64,000 bases of DNA from Edaphocola flava (GTDB lineage: Bacteria; Bacteroidota; Bacteroidia; Chitinophagales; Chitinophagaceae). The position numbers were made by a program, and so were the translations under genes. The notes under the pieces were generated by a model that was given only the letters and a program-made list of their open reading frames with translations, did no database searches and had not been told where the DNA came from. The DNA is taken from positions 310,001 through 374,000 of the forward strand of contig NZ_SAIQ01000003.1 of NCBI RefSeq assembly GCF_004118155.1, written 5' to 3'. Every line of letters starts with the position of its first letter. Within the stretch, counting starts at the first letter, position 1. Positions 7,961 through 17,815 of this stretch are shown here, piece after piece.

Positions 7961-9925
7961 CTACTTCATGGCAACCTTCATCTTTTCCACTTTCTGGCCG
8001 ATCTGTTTCAATTGTCCTTTTTGATGCGTGTTTTCCTTTTTATCAAAGGCTTCTTTCTCTTTCAGGTTCTTATCCTCCAGTTCCTTTCTTTTCTTTTCCG
8101 ACTGCTCCATGTAAGTCACCAGTTTATCCTGGCGATTGTATAGTTTAATCAGTTGTCTGTACAGTTCTTTATGCCGGCTTACATAATCGAAGTGGTCTGC
8201 CAGCGTCTGTGCACAGGCTTTACGATAAGATTCGTATTGGGCCATCTGACTGCCATACTGAGACAGGAAAGCAGCATTATCTCCCTTACGCTTATATCGC
8301 TCTATATCTTTCAGGTTCTGATGACATTTGGTCGCCAGCTCTGACTGCATTCTACGCATGCGTTCGTAGTAAATACCAATAGAGTCATTAGTGGAAAGGT
8401 ATCTTTTCTGTATGCTATCTACATCCTGCAACCTAACTGTTTTGACAAGGCGGGTCCATTTGAGTACCTCTTCATCATAGTTATCATACATGCGAATACG
8501 GCTACGCGTCTCTTCGACCAGGGCAGAATCTGCCAGTGTAAATATTCCCGCCAGTGTATCCAGTCTGAGGTCATTCATTTCCTGCACGGCAGACAGCATT
8601 GCCTGGTGCGCAGTTAAAGATTCCTGCAGTACTTCCATACGCTCCATACGCCTGTTTACAGAATCCTCGAGCATCTGCATCATAGCAGGATCTGTCTTTA
8701 CTGCTGTAGTAATCGTATTGAGTTTGCCGGCATCTACATCCTTACCCATCTCCCTCAGTTTAATCCTGTTCTTTTTTATGGTGGTAATGCGGGTATCTGC
8801 TTTTTTAAGATAGCCTTCGCACTTGTTCACCATGCGCTTATTATTGCTGTGCAGGCTACGCATATATTGTGTGGCCTGGGTATTTTTAGTTTTATTTTTG
8901 GATTTGAGGCTTATATACTCTGCATTAATGGCCTTGGTCTGTTTATTCACTTCGGCCTCTGCACTTTTAATTTTCTCTTTAGCGGTAACAAGTGTACCAG
9001 AAACGGTTGCCGGTGTGCTGTTTTCAATAGCTTCTTTTGCATCAGCAATGTATTTTGCAGCCATTACTACGTGAAAACGGGGATTATATTTCGAGATACG
9101 TTCGGCAGAGACCTGTAGCTGCTCATCTTCACTCAGCGCACTTAATTTACGCTGCAGGGCACTATTCTGTTCCAGTGATGGATTCTCTCTGTTAAAGTCA
9201 ATAATCGCCTGATCGCCAGCCTCGAATACGGCTACCGGCATAAAGGAATCGGTAAGTTGCCATACAGGATCGGAGGGCAGGTGTTTGAGGCGAAAGTCCA
9301 GCGGATTGCTGAGAAAGTATGCCGGGTCATATTTAAAGCGGAACTTCAGCTTTCCGGAAGTCGCCGTTACTGCTTTTTTCGATGTTTTATTCAGCTGTCG
9401 TTTCAGCCATCCGGGTTCCTGTGCAAGATAGCCTGCACCCCAGGTAGCATCTACGAGTTGCCATTTCTGATCTACATACACAATATTCCAAGCATGTCTC
9501 GGGATATATAGCTTATCACCATCATCAAACATCCAGTCTTTGGAATAACCGCCTACAGTTACGGCAGAGATACCTACCTCTTTACACATTGCTGCAAACA
9601 ATACAGAGTATCCACCACATAGCCCTTTACGTTGCTGAAATACTTTTTTAGGATCATCTTCCTTAAGCTTGCCTTGCTGCAGGGCTTTTACATCATACTT
9701 TATATTATGGGTGATCCAGTTGTAAATAGCATTGGCCTTGGCGGTTTCTGTAGGCAGATGATCGCAGAGGGCATGTGCCAGGCGCTCGTATGACTTATCG
9801 GCACCGGAAGGAGTGCTGACACCGATGATGGTGTTTACCTGCACCTGGGCATTTGAAGAAGTGGTAAACAAGCTACCGGAAACCAGTAGTATGCTTAAAA
9901 AATTTCGTGTACAGAATATTCCCAT
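7961..9925 (-). CDS. Secreted transglutaminase-like protein with long coiled coil
   Basis: A 654-residue exported protein; the signal peptide ends near NAQ at residues 25-27. The N-terminal domain (about 40-170) is a transglutaminase-like papain fold with the full triad: Cys103 in GLCGGYS, His144 in PRHAWNIVYV and Asp159 in LVDATWG. From about residue 280 on, the protein is almost entirely charged helix with heptad-like patterns, rich in Lys, Glu and Arg, and ends in a Lys-rich tail. The triad suggests protease or amide-crosslinking activity in the periplasm or outside; the coiled coil suggests an extended scaffold. Transcribed alone; substrate unknown. Confidence 0.85.
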   Translation of the reverse strand: MGIFCTRNFLSILLVSGSLFTTSSNAQVQVNTIIGVSTPSGADKSYERLAHALCDHLPTETAKANAIYNWITHNIKYDVKALQQGKLKEDDPKKVFQQRKGLCGGYSVLFAAMCKEVGISAVTVGGYSKDWMFDDGDKLYIPRHAWNIVYVDQKWQLVDATWGAGYLAQEPGWLKRQLNKTSKKAVTATSGKLKFRFKYDPAYFLSNPLDFRLKHLPSDPVWQLTDSFMPVAVFEAGDQAIIDFNRENPSLEQNSALQRKLSALSEDEQLQVSAERISKYNPRFHVVMAAKYIADAKEAIENSTPATVSGTLVTAKEKIKSAEAEVNKQTKAINAEYISLKSKNKTKNTQATQYMRSLHSNNKRMVNKCEGYLKKADTRITTIKKNRIKLREMGKDVDAGKLNTITTAVKTDPAMMQMLEDSVNRRMERMEVLQESLTAHQAMLSAVQEMNDLRLDTLAGIFTLADSALVEETRSRIRMYDNYDEEVLKWTRLVKTVRLQDVDSIQKRYLSTNDSIGIYYERMRRMQSELATKCHQNLKDIERYKRKGDNAAFLSQYGSQMAQYESYRKACAQTLADHFDYVSRHKELYRQLIKLYNRQDKLVTYMEQSEKKRKELEDKNLKEKEAFDKKENTHQKGQLKQIGQKVEKMKVAMK

Positions 9926-10006
9926 AGATTTGTTAAAATAAAGCGTAAATATATCAATTTATCTCTATTTTACGTTGTGTAAACATAATATCTCCATCAT
10001 ACAAAT

Positions 10007-10039
10007 AAACAGGTCCGGAACAATGTTCCGGACCTGTTT
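10007..10039 (-). terminator. Terminator of the methyltransferase/acetyltransferase operon
   Basis: A near-perfect 16-bp stem (AAACAGGTCCGGAACA and its complement) followed on the minus strand by a T-rich tail. Confidence 0.8.
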
Positions 10040-10066
10040 ATATTTACCTGTATCTTACTATTCTTC

Positions 10067-10867
10067 TTAGGGTTTTGTCGCACGAAGGGCATATACCATA
10101 GGTATTGCCTTCTCCAGGTGTGCAATACGATACCTGCCGGGAGCAATTTCCTTTACATTGCGGAAGCAGGGATAAGGGGAATAATCATACTCCCTGAAGG
10201 CATCCAGCACCAATCCGCTGTGCAGCAAGCTGGTGAAGACCTCTGCAAGGCCGTGATTCCAGTTTACATTTGCCAGCTCCAGTTCAGCATCAGGCTGCGC
10301 ATAAGTACCTTCTGTAGTCTCTACAATGGTCTCATAATTGAAATAATCATAAGCCACTTTGGTAAAATCATCATCAAACATCCATACAACGGGATGAAAC
10401 TCTGCAAATATGAAAGCACCACCGGGTTTAAGGTAGCGATGAATCAATGCCGCCCAGCGATCTGTATCGGGTAACCAGCCTATGGTACCATAACTGGTAA
10501 ATACTATATCAAACTGTTCGTCTAAGTGCTGAGGCAGATCATAAAGATCACAGCAAACGAAAGTTGCATCCTGACCTGTCTGTTCAGCCAGTTCGCGGGC
10601 AAGGGCAATTGCTTTGTCTGAAAGGTCTACACCGGTCACACTGGCGCCCATGCGTGCAAGAGATATACTATCCTGCCCGAAATGACACTGTAAATGCAGC
10701 ACTTTCTTACCACGGATATCGCCCAGCAAGTCCAGCTCTATTTCCTTTAAGGTTTGCTTCCCATCCAGAAAGCCCTGCTGATCATAAAAGTCAGAGGCCA
10801 GGTGTGCTGCTACCCTATCATTCCAGGAAGCTCTGTTGATGTCTATATATTTCTTATCTGTATTCAT
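10067..10867 (-). CDS. Class I SAM-dependent methyltransferase
   Basis: A 266-residue Rossmann-fold methyltransferase. Motif I is VLHLQCHFGQDSISLARMGA (about 55-74), with the acidic end of strand 2 in VTGVDLSD. Motif II/III is FDIVFTSYGTIGW, followed by LKPGGAFIFAEFHP. This is the YcgJ/UbiE-like small-molecule or generic methyltransferase type; the substrate is not predictable. It overlaps the preceding acetyltransferase gene by 4 bp (ATGA), so the two are translationally coupled. Confidence 0.9.
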   Translation of the reverse strand: MNTDKKYIDINRASWNDRVAAHLASDFYDQQGFLDGKQTLKEIELDLLGDIRGKKVLHLQCHFGQDSISLARMGASVTGVDLSDKAIALARELAEQTGQDATFVCCDLYDLPQHLDEQFDIVFTSYGTIGWLPDTDRWAALIHRYLKPGGAFIFAEFHPVVWMFDDDFTKVAYDYFNYETIVETTEGTYAQPDAELELANVNWNHGLAEVFTSLLHSGLVLDAFREYDYSPYPCFRNVKEIAPGRYRIAHLEKAIPMVYALRATKP

Positions 10868-11373
10868 AGGTTATCTCTTCTTATTCCGTAAATCAATTCA
10901 TCTTCAAATATTCCGTCCTTATAGATCACCTTAGGGATATTAGATTCCAATACAAAACCATTTTTAAGTAACACGTGCTGGGAAGCGGTGTTACTACCGA
11001 AAACACGTCCATATAAGCGTTCAATATCAAACGTTTTAAATGCATAAGGCAATATTGCAGCAATAACACTGCCCATAACCCCTTTACCCCAATACTGTTC
11101 TCCCAGCCAGTACCCCAGCTCAGCATTCTTGCACATAATGTCGGTCTGCGGGTGAATACCTACACCCCCTACTGCTTTGCCATTTATTTCAATAGCAAAG
11201 ATCCGGAATGGTTCAGCAAGATTGGCAAATTCGATAAAAGCAAGCCCGTTTTCGCGGGAGTAAGGGTGAGGAAACATATTGGTCATGTACCGGGCGATGT
11301 GCTGATTATTGGCCTGTTCTACCAGGCTGTCCAGGTCGTCGGCATGCCAGGGCCTTAGTTTGAAATCGGTCAT
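10864..11373 (-). CDS. GNAT family N-acetyltransferase (RimJ/RimL type)
   Basis: A 169-residue GNAT acetyltransferase. It has the RimJ/RimL-like N-terminus (FKLRPWHADDLDSLVEQANN), the acetyl-CoA-binding region AELGYWLGEQYWGKGVMGSVI (a Q/RxxGxG/A variant, YWGKGVM) and the late NTASQHVLLKNGFV motif. It transfers an acetyl group to an amine, often a protein N-terminus or a small molecule; the target is unknown. It is the first gene of a two-gene operon with the methyltransferase. Confidence 0.9.
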   Translation of the reverse strand: MTDFKLRPWHADDLDSLVEQANNQHIARYMTNMFPHPYSRENGLAFIEFANLAEPFRIFAIEINGKAVGGVGIHPQTDIMCKNAELGYWLGEQYWGKGVMGSVIAAILPYAFKTFDIERLYGRVFGSNTASQHVLLKNGFVLESNIPKVIYKDGIFEDELIYGIRRDNL

Positions 11374-11398
11374 GGGATGATGTGATTAGCGACGGATT

Positions 11399-11406
11399 CA
11401 AATATA
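11399..11406 (-). promoter_or_regulatory. -7 promoter element of the acetyltransferase operon
   Basis: On the minus strand TATATTTG matches TAnnTTTG exactly, 26 bp before the ATG. Confidence 0.55.
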
Positions 11407-11431
11407 CTGCAAAATGTCCTAAAAAGTGAAA

Positions 11432-11451
11432 GAGCGGGTAAAAACCCGCTC
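11432..11451 (-). terminator. Hairpin, likely terminator on the minus strand
   Basis: An 8-bp stem GAGCGGGT/ACCCGCTC with a 4-nt loop. On the minus strand it is followed by a T-rich stretch (CTTTCACTTTTT). It could end a transcript from the regulator gene upstream, though that would leave a 3' UTR of about 470 nt. Confidence 0.5.
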
Positions 11452-11921
11452 ACACTCAATCCTTCATGCACCACTAGCAATGAAGCAAAAAATGAAACAC
11501 TCTTTTACACCAGTTATAGTCCATTATCCTCTAACGGTGCCTAATACTTAAATTAGAATATATACATTATTTTAGCATAAATATTAAAACCGGCAATTAC
11601 TTATACTTAAAGAAGTTTAATAATTTGAGATAAGGAACGTACTCCCAATGTCTATGATGCAAAGTAGCCGAAACATTTACGGAATACCAATAAATCGGGG
11701 GTTACAAATGGATTACAGTGCCGGAAATAATGGTATACAAATGGGCTACATCAATATAAATAAATAACAATCAGCCAATTATAAATAAACTATTTACACA
11801 AAACAGTGAAGTATATGATCAGAAAACAGTATACACCTTGCGTTTTGATAGTGCAATCAGTCTAATTTTCGCAAATATGTAGCCCGGAAAATCTCCTGCA
11901 ACTTATTAATACTAAAGCTTT
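11452..11921. other. AT-rich intergenic region without recognisable gene
   Basis: About 470 bp between the acetyltransferase promoter region and the end of the TPR regulator. I see no open frame with coding character, no tRNA and no perfect TAnnTTTG promoter on the minus strand. It could be a long 3' UTR. Confidence 0.5.
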
Positions 11922-13742
11922 TTAAGCTGCAGGATATATGTTATGAATAAATTCTACCAAATCAGTCTCTGGTTCAAGATTCAATTTTTTCTTAATGCGA
12001 TAGCGAGACATCTTCACACTATTATAATCGATGTTAAGCAGATTGGCCGTCTCTTTAATGCTCATATTCATTTTAATATAGGCACAATGTTTTAGCTCAT
12101 TAGGCGTAAGCTGCGGACAAATCTCGGTCAGACGGGCAAAAAAATCGGGATGTACTTTTTCGAAATGTAGCTTCACCTTATCCCAGTCATTATCAAAATT
12201 GATCGAGTGCCTGATGTTTTGCTGTAGTTTCTGTAATCCGGCTTTTTGAGTACCATCTGAATGTATAATGGCCTGCTCCAGCTGCGACTTCAGTTCTTCC
12301 AGCATTTTGTTCTTTTCCTGCAGAAATAAAGTTATGGTGGTGAGCTCTCTTTGAGTGGAGGCCATCTCCCGCTCCAGGGCCAGCCGCTCCTCTTTATGCA
12401 ATTGCTGCTCCAGCAGCGCACGCTCTTTATGATCCTTCTCCAGCTCCCTTTCGTAAATAGCATTTGCTTTTTCCTGCTCCAGCAGGCGCTCTTTACTTTT
12501 AAAATACAACTGACGCAGGCGCAGCGTCTTACGGGCACTGCAAAAAAGGTATAATCCGAGTACTGCCAATAACAGCATCATTACAATAAGGCCATTTTTC
12601 AACCGCGATTTAGATTGATATCCCTTTAATAATGTTTCCTTTTCGAGATCCTTATACTTATACTCAATCTCTTTAAGTGCAATGGCACTGCGCGTATTGG
12701 CAATAGAATCCTTAATATCATTGACCATAACAATCTGCTCTGCAGCCTTTCCAAACATATTTACCTGTTTGTAATAATCAGCCAGCAGGTTGCGGATGCT
12801 ATATTCCATATATTTATTCTGGCTGCGGGTCACTTCGGCCAATGCGGTCATAAACAACTGTTCCACTTCAGGATTGAATGTCTTATTTCCGTCGCTGAGC
12901 AATTTGGCTTTACTACCCAGATACTGGGCATAATCAAAGCCTTTCTGTTTAGCCAGCTCAATTGCAGAGTCGACATACTGCATAGCCAGCCGGTCATTGC
13001 CCATAGCATACTGAACACTGGCCATATTGAAATAGAAATCGCATAACTCCTGCAACAAACCGTTCTTACGGGCCAGATCTATACCCAACAGGTTGTATCG
13101 GTATGCTTCCTTTACATTACCCTCTACCTGCAGTAATACGGCATAGTGATTGTAATAATCAGATATCAGGAGCGGAATCTTCTTATCCCTGATTTTTTCG
13201 TAACCCTGGTTATAATAGCGCTTTGCCGTTTTGAAATCGTTGGCAATAAAGTACAGGCGTCCGATATTTCCTTCCAGCTGGCCGACAAAACGTTCATCAT
13301 TAAGCGACCTATAAATCTTTATCGCTTCAAAATAGTGCTTCATCGCCTTATCCGGCAGATTCATACGATCATAGGCTAACCCTACCTGGTGCAGCAGCAT
13401 AGCTTTTGCGCGAGGCTCCTTCACATGCGCTATCCTTTTCAGACCTTTTTCCGCAAATTCAACCGCCAGGGGAAAGTTATAATCATCGATCAATACCCAA
13501 CCCATTGTAGCATTGGCATGCGCAATAGCCAGATCATCGTGGGCACGCACAGCAATGCTCGTGGCGCTATCGGCAAGTGCCATAGCCTGCAGAAAATTCT
13601 TTTCTTTACTGAGGTGCATTGCACTGTCACACAAATCATTGACAGTGCCATTCTTCGAAGTGAAGATGGGAGATACCTGTGCTGATGAAGAGGTAAAGAC
13701 ACAACAAAGCAACAGACAATAGACATATCTGGTAAAACACAT
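11922..13742 (-). CDS. Membrane TPR protein with C-terminal LuxR-type helix-turn-helix
   Basis: A 606-residue regulator of a type common in Bacteroidota. A signal peptide (to about residue 21) is followed by tetratricopeptide repeats from about 35 to 345, one membrane helix (about 383-402) and a long charged coiled coil (about 405-500). The C-terminal GerE/LuxR-like helix-turn-helix (about 540-600) contains LTPNELKHCAYIKMNMSIKETANLLNIDYNSVKMSRYRIKKKL. The layout implies that a periplasmic TPR sensor controls a cytoplasmic DNA-binding domain across the inner membrane. No kinase or receiver domain is present. Target genes are unknown; nothing next to it is an obvious regulon member. Confidence 0.88.
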   Translation of the reverse strand: MCFTRYVYCLLLCCVFTSSSAQVSPIFTSKNGTVNDLCDSAMHLSKEKNFLQAMALADSATSIAVRAHDDLAIAHANATMGWVLIDDYNFPLAVEFAEKGLKRIAHVKEPRAKAMLLHQVGLAYDRMNLPDKAMKHYFEAIKIYRSLNDERFVGQLEGNIGRLYFIANDFKTAKRYYNQGYEKIRDKKIPLLISDYYNHYAVLLQVEGNVKEAYRYNLLGIDLARKNGLLQELCDFYFNMASVQYAMGNDRLAMQYVDSAIELAKQKGFDYAQYLGSKAKLLSDGNKTFNPEVEQLFMTALAEVTRSQNKYMEYSIRNLLADYYKQVNMFGKAAEQIVMVNDIKDSIANTRSAIALKEIEYKYKDLEKETLLKGYQSKSRLKNGLIVMMLLLAVLGLYLFCSARKTLRLRQLYFKSKERLLEQEKANAIYERELEKDHKERALLEQQLHKEERLALEREMASTQRELTTITLFLQEKNKMLEELKSQLEQAIIHSDGTQKAGLQKLQQNIRHSINFDNDWDKVKLHFEKVHPDFFARLTEICPQLTPNELKHCAYIKMNMSIKETANLLNIDYNSVKMSRYRIKKKLNLEPETDLVEFIHNIYPAA

Positions 13743-14028
13743 AATTTGTACAACTCGTCACCTGCATGATACAGGCGCTCTTTTTAATTATGATTATTCA
13801 CTAATTACAAGTCTGCAGTTAGCAGTTTAGCAGCGTCGCGAAAGCATACTATGCGAGTACGGGCGTTATAAAAATAACAGAATGTAGACTCTATAGATAT
13901 GTAATAGTGATTATATACTGACAAAGAAATAGTCTTTTATGGTAAACAAATGTAGATATTTTGCAAAATGGATGTTATTTTTTCAACCCCATACAATATA
14001 TCAACACTTTATCTATACACAAATTATA

Positions 14029-14451
14029 TCATTTGTTCAATAATAGATTGATGGCTTCTTTATAACCGTCTAATCCCTTGCCGGTGATCATGTGCAGTGC
14101 ATGAACAGCTGTGTAGGTATGGTGGCGAAAGGACTCCCGTTTAGAGATGTCAGAAATATGCACTTCAATTATAGGTATACTGAGGCAGGCTAAGGCATCG
14201 GCAATGGCAATGCTGGTGTGACCATAAGCAGCAGGATTAAGGATGAGCGCATCATATCCTCCCTCTGTCAGCGACTGGATCTCATCAATCAGCGCGCCCT
14301 CATGATTACTCTGAAAGTAAGACAATACAACCGGCTTAAAGTCTGCCTCCAGCTGCAAAAGATAATCTTCAAACCGCACGTTTCCATAGATATGCGGTTG
14401 CCGGGTCCCCAGCATATTTAAGTTGGGGCCATTAATGATTTTTATTTTCAT
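14029..14451 (-). CDS. aroQ: Type II 3-dehydroquinate dehydratase
   Basis: A 140-residue enzyme of the shikimate pathway that dehydrates 3-dehydroquinate to 3-dehydroshikimate. The start is the ATG giving MKIKIINGPNLNMLGTRQP; eight upstream residues in frame are not part of the family. Other motifs are the catalytic Tyr in PHIYG (about 22), NPAAYGHTSIAIADAL and EVHISDISKRESFRHHTY with the catalytic His. The normal THTS motif reads GHTS here, a mild change. Transcribed alone. Confidence 0.95.
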   Translation of the reverse strand: MKIKIINGPNLNMLGTRQPHIYGNVRFEDYLLQLEADFKPVVLSYFQSNHEGALIDEIQSLTEGGYDALILNPAAYGHTSIAIADALACLSIPIIEVHISDISKRESFRHHTYTAVHALHMITGKGLDGYKEAINLLLNK

Positions 14452-14566
14452 ATACAAAACAAGAATAATGCACAACCTTGGAAAATCCCCCGATTTTTAC
14501 CCCCGTCAGGGTATGCACTTATCTTACAAATAAACTACTTTTACACTTAAAATAAAAACGTTAAAG

Positions 14567-16624
14567 ATGAAGTTTTCAAAATTAGTTATTGCAACTTACA
14601 TCATGTGTGGCAGCGCAGCACTGAACAATTTGCACGCTCAGGCCCAACTGAATACAGCTGCAAAGGACTTTAAATTTATTGATCCGACCAATATGGATAA
14701 GTCTGTAAAGCCCGGAGATAACTTTTTTGAATATGCCAACGGAACCTGGCTTCAAAAAACAGAGATCCCGGGAGACAAAACCCGTTGGGGCTCTTTTGAT
14801 GAGTTGAGAGACCGCACCAATAAAGCAGTGCAAAACCTGCTGGAAAGTGTAAAAAACAATACCACAGCCGCAAAAGGCTCTAAGGAATATAACGTATCTG
14901 CTTTTTATAACAGCGGTATGAATGTTCAGGCCATCAATAAATTAGGAATTAAAGCAATCGATCCTGAATTAAAAGCTATCCAGGCGGTTAAAACACCGGC
15001 ACAATTACTGGATCTGGTGACCAGCCTGAACCGTAAAGGTATTCCTACCATCATCAATGGCTATATCGGACCTGATGATAAGGATGTAACCAAAATCATT
15101 ACTCAATTCGGACAAGGCGGACTGGGCTTACCTTCTAAAGACTACTATACGGATAAAGATGAAAATGCTGCTAAAAACAGAACTGCTTACATCAAGTATA
15201 TCACTGATATCCTGATCGCTTCAGGGCAAAATAAAATTGATGCGGCTAAAAATGCTGCGGCAGTATTTGCACTGGAAAACAAGCTGGCAGATGCATCTTT
15301 CTTTCCTACTGAAATGCGTGACCCTCAGAAAATGTATAACAAATTCAACATTAATGCATTTTCTAAAGAGACACCAAACATCAACTGGGCCAATGTATTT
15401 ACTAAACTAGGCATCCACGGCGAAACAGAAATGCTGGTAAGTAATCCTGGTTATTACAAAGCATTATCTAAAGAGCTGACGGCAACACCAATCGCTACCT
15501 GGAAACAATATATGCTGTTCCATACGATCAGCCACATGTCTCCGTACCTGAGTGAGCAGTTTGAAAACCTGAGCTTTGAGTTTTATGGTAAAACAATGAG
15601 CGGCCAGAAAGAGCAAACTCCGCGTTGGGAGCGCGTTATGGGCGTAATCAATGGCAATATCGGCGATCAGCTGGGCCAACTGTATGTAGACAAAAACTTC
15701 AAACCGGAAGCTAAAGAAAAAATGCTGGAGCTGGTAAACAACCTGCAGGTTGCATTTGGCGAGCGCATTCAGCAACTGGACTGGATGAGCCCGGTGACCA
15801 AAGAAAAAGCGATGACCAAGCTGAATTCTTTCATGAAGAAAATCGGTTACCCGGACAAATGGAAAGACTACAGCAGCCTGACCATCACTAAAGGTAACTA
15901 TGCACAAAACGTACTGAACGCTGCTGCATTCAATTATAACGAAGAGTTGAAAAAACTGGGTAAAGCCGTAGATCGTATGGAATGGTTTATGACTCCGAAT
16001 ACAGTAAATGCGTATTACAACCCTGCTTTCAACGAGATCGTTTTCCCTGCTGCTATCCTGCAGTATCCGTTCTTTGATTTCAATGCAGATGATGCCGTTA
16101 ACTATGGTGGTATCGGTGCCGTAATCGGACACGAAATGACTCACGGTTTTGATGACCAGGGCGCACAATATGCTGCGGATGGTAACCTGAAAAACTGGTG
16201 GACACCGGAAGACGAAGAGAAATTCAAAGCGAAAACACAGGTTGTTGTAAACCAATTCAACAGCTACAGAGTGCTGGACAGCGTACCTGTAAATGGTGAG
16301 CTGACTTTAGGTGAAAACATTGCGGATCTGGGCGGTCTGGCGATTGCTTACCAGGCATTCAAGAAAACAGAACAAGGCCAGAGCAATGAAATGATCGATG
16401 GTTTCACACCAGATCAACGTTTCTTCCTCAGCTGGGCACAGATCTGGAGAGGTAAAGCTACCGATAAAAGAACGCTGCAACTGATCAAAATCGATCCGCA
16501 CTCTCCTGGTGTATGGAGAGCGATCGGACCTCTGAGCAATTTCGAACCATTCTATAAAGCATTCAACATTCAACCTGGCGATAAAATGTACCGCCCTGAG
16601 AATGAGCGTGCAAAAATCTGGTAA
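14567..16624 (+). CDS. M13 family zinc metallopeptidase (neprilysin/PepO type)
   Basis: A 685-residue exported endopeptidase; the signal peptide is cut near HAQAQ (about residue 25). Zinc site: HEMTH at 522-526 with the third ligand Glu583 in GENIADLGGL, then the C-terminal PHSPGVWRAIGPLSN and a terminal RPENERAKIW typical of M13. The N-terminal helical lid covers roughly 35-450. M13 enzymes degrade short peptides in the periplasm. The length is normal. It stands alone, ending in a strong bidirectional terminator shared with lipA. Confidence 0.95.
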   Translation: MKFSKLVIATYIMCGSAALNNLHAQAQLNTAAKDFKFIDPTNMDKSVKPGDNFFEYANGTWLQKTEIPGDKTRWGSFDELRDRTNKAVQNLLESVKNNTTAAKGSKEYNVSAFYNSGMNVQAINKLGIKAIDPELKAIQAVKTPAQLLDLVTSLNRKGIPTIINGYIGPDDKDVTKIITQFGQGGLGLPSKDYYTDKDENAAKNRTAYIKYITDILIASGQNKIDAAKNAAAVFALENKLADASFFPTEMRDPQKMYNKFNINAFSKETPNINWANVFTKLGIHGETEMLVSNPGYYKALSKELTATPIATWKQYMLFHTISHMSPYLSEQFENLSFEFYGKTMSGQKEQTPRWERVMGVINGNIGDQLGQLYVDKNFKPEAKEKMLELVNNLQVAFGERIQQLDWMSPVTKEKAMTKLNSFMKKIGYPDKWKDYSSLTITKGNYAQNVLNAAAFNYNEELKKLGKAVDRMEWFMTPNTVNAYYNPAFNEIVFPAAILQYPFFDFNADDAVNYGGIGAVIGHEMTHGFDDQGAQYAADGNLKNWWTPEDEEKFKAKTQVVVNQFNSYRVLDSVPVNGELTLGENIADLGGLAIAYQAFKKTEQGQSNEMIDGFTPDQRFFLSWAQIWRGKATDKRTLQLIKIDPHSPGVWRAIGPLSNFEPFYKAFNIQPGDKMYRPENERAKIW

Positions 16625-16640
16625 TAAAAGCTCTATATAA

Positions 16641-16677
16641 AAAGTAATGCCCCGGTCAATGACCGGGGCATTACTTT
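16641..16677. terminator. Bidirectional terminator between the M13 peptidase and lipA
   Basis: A perfect 17-bp stem with a 3-nt AAT loop, A-rich on the left and T-rich on the right. Confidence 0.92.
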
Positions 16678-16710
16678 TTATATAATTTAAAATCTGTTTA
16701 TGCTTAATGC

Positions 16711-17676
16711 TTAGACAGTATGCATTTTTTGCTCCTGCTCCCATTGTGCTTTACCATATCCTGGTATAACATGCTTTTCGCTATGGTAAGAAGAACGTAC
16801 CAGCGGACCGCTTTCTACATAATCAATACCCATTTTATATCCTTCTTCGCGATAGAAAGCAAACTCATCAGGGTGCACAAAACGTACTACCGGCAAGTGT
16901 TTCGGAGTGGGTTGCAGGTATTGACCTATTGTTACAACATCCACACCATTCTCTTTCAGATCATGCATGGTCTGTAATACTTCATCTTTTTCTTCACCGA
17001 TACCGAGCATAATACCACTCTTCGTACGTACACCAGCTTCGTGCAGGCGACGAATCACTTCAAGACTGCGGTGATATTTGGCCTGTATACGCACTTTACG
17101 GGTCATGCGTTCTACGGTTTCTACATTATGAGAGATTACCTCAGGGGCAACATCAATTACATTTTGCAGGTTATCCCATATCCCTCTGAAATCAGGAATC
17201 AGGGTTTCAAGTGTAGTATCAGGATTTAATGCTTTTACTGCTTTAATCGTATTGGCCCAGATAATAGAACCACCATCTTTCAGCTCATCACGGTCTACAG
17301 AAGTAATTACCGCATGCTTTACTTTCATCAGGTGAATCGCTTCCGCTACACGTTGTGGCTCATCCCAGTCTACAGCTTCCGGACGGCCGGTAGCTACAGC
17401 ACAGAAGCCGCAGCTGCGGGTACAGATATTACCAAGGATCATAAAGGTAGCCGTACCTTCGCCCCAGCATTCTCCCATATTAGGACAGTTACCACTCTCA
17501 CAGATCGTGTGCAGCTTATGGTTATCTACCAGTCCGCGCACATGCTTATATCCCTCTCCGGTAGGCAACTTCACCCGTAACCAGTTCGGTTTTTTAGGCT
17601 TTCCGTTTACATAGGTCACTTCCTCTTCTTTGTTTCTTGCTGCCGTAACAGTAGAAATCACCGGTAATTCTATCAT
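16711..17676 (-). CDS. lipA: Lipoyl synthase
   Basis: A 321-residue radical SAM enzyme that inserts two sulfur atoms into protein-bound octanoate to make lipoate. The auxiliary 4Fe-4S cluster cysteines are Cys59, Cys64 and Cys70 ([12 protein letters not shown]). The radical SAM cluster cysteines are Cys85, Cys89 and Cys92 (CTRSCGFC). The C-terminal RSSYHSEKH carries the Arg-Ser-Ser-Tyr motif that ligates the auxiliary cluster. Standard length. No lipB neighbour is in the window. Confidence 0.97.
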   Translation of the reverse strand: MIELPVISTVTAARNKEEEVTYVNGKPKKPNWLRVKLPTGEGYKHVRGLVDNHKLHTICESGNCPNMGECWGEGTATFMILGNICTRSCGFCAVATGRPEAVDWDEPQRVAEAIHLMKVKHAVITSVDRDELKDGGSIIWANTIKAVKALNPDTTLETLIPDFRGIWDNLQNVIDVAPEVISHNVETVERMTRKVRIQAKYHRSLEVIRRLHEAGVRTKSGIMLGIGEEKDEVLQTMHDLKENGVDVVTIGQYLQPTPKHLPVVRFVHPDEFAFYREEGYKMGIDYVESGPLVRSSYHSEKHVIPGYGKAQWEQEQKMHTV

Positions 17677-17815
17677 GTACTATATGTTAATTCAATAAAA
17701 TGCCTGGCAAAGTTCCTAAAATTTTAGTCGCAAACCAAGTCCGTTTTCATAGGGGGCCATCTTCGGTTGTTTAGTCAGACCAGGTATCCCTCCTGAAGTT
17801 GCTTATGATATTGTT

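Noticed and set aside
11494-11509. AAACACTCTTTTACAC resembles part of the candidate small RNA at 45.55 kb
   Set aside because: One mismatch in 16 bp is expected by chance for AT-rich sequence in 64 kb, and no promoter or hairpin goes with it.
15464-16255. A 263-codon open frame on the minus strand
   Set aside because: Antisense to the catalytic half of the M13 peptidase; no coding character.
17716-17802. Short minus-strand stretch whose translation ends ENGLGLRLKF, like the last strand of an outer-membrane barrel
   Set aside because: Only about 28 codons are open and no further remnant of a barrel gene is visible next to it; chance cannot be excluded.
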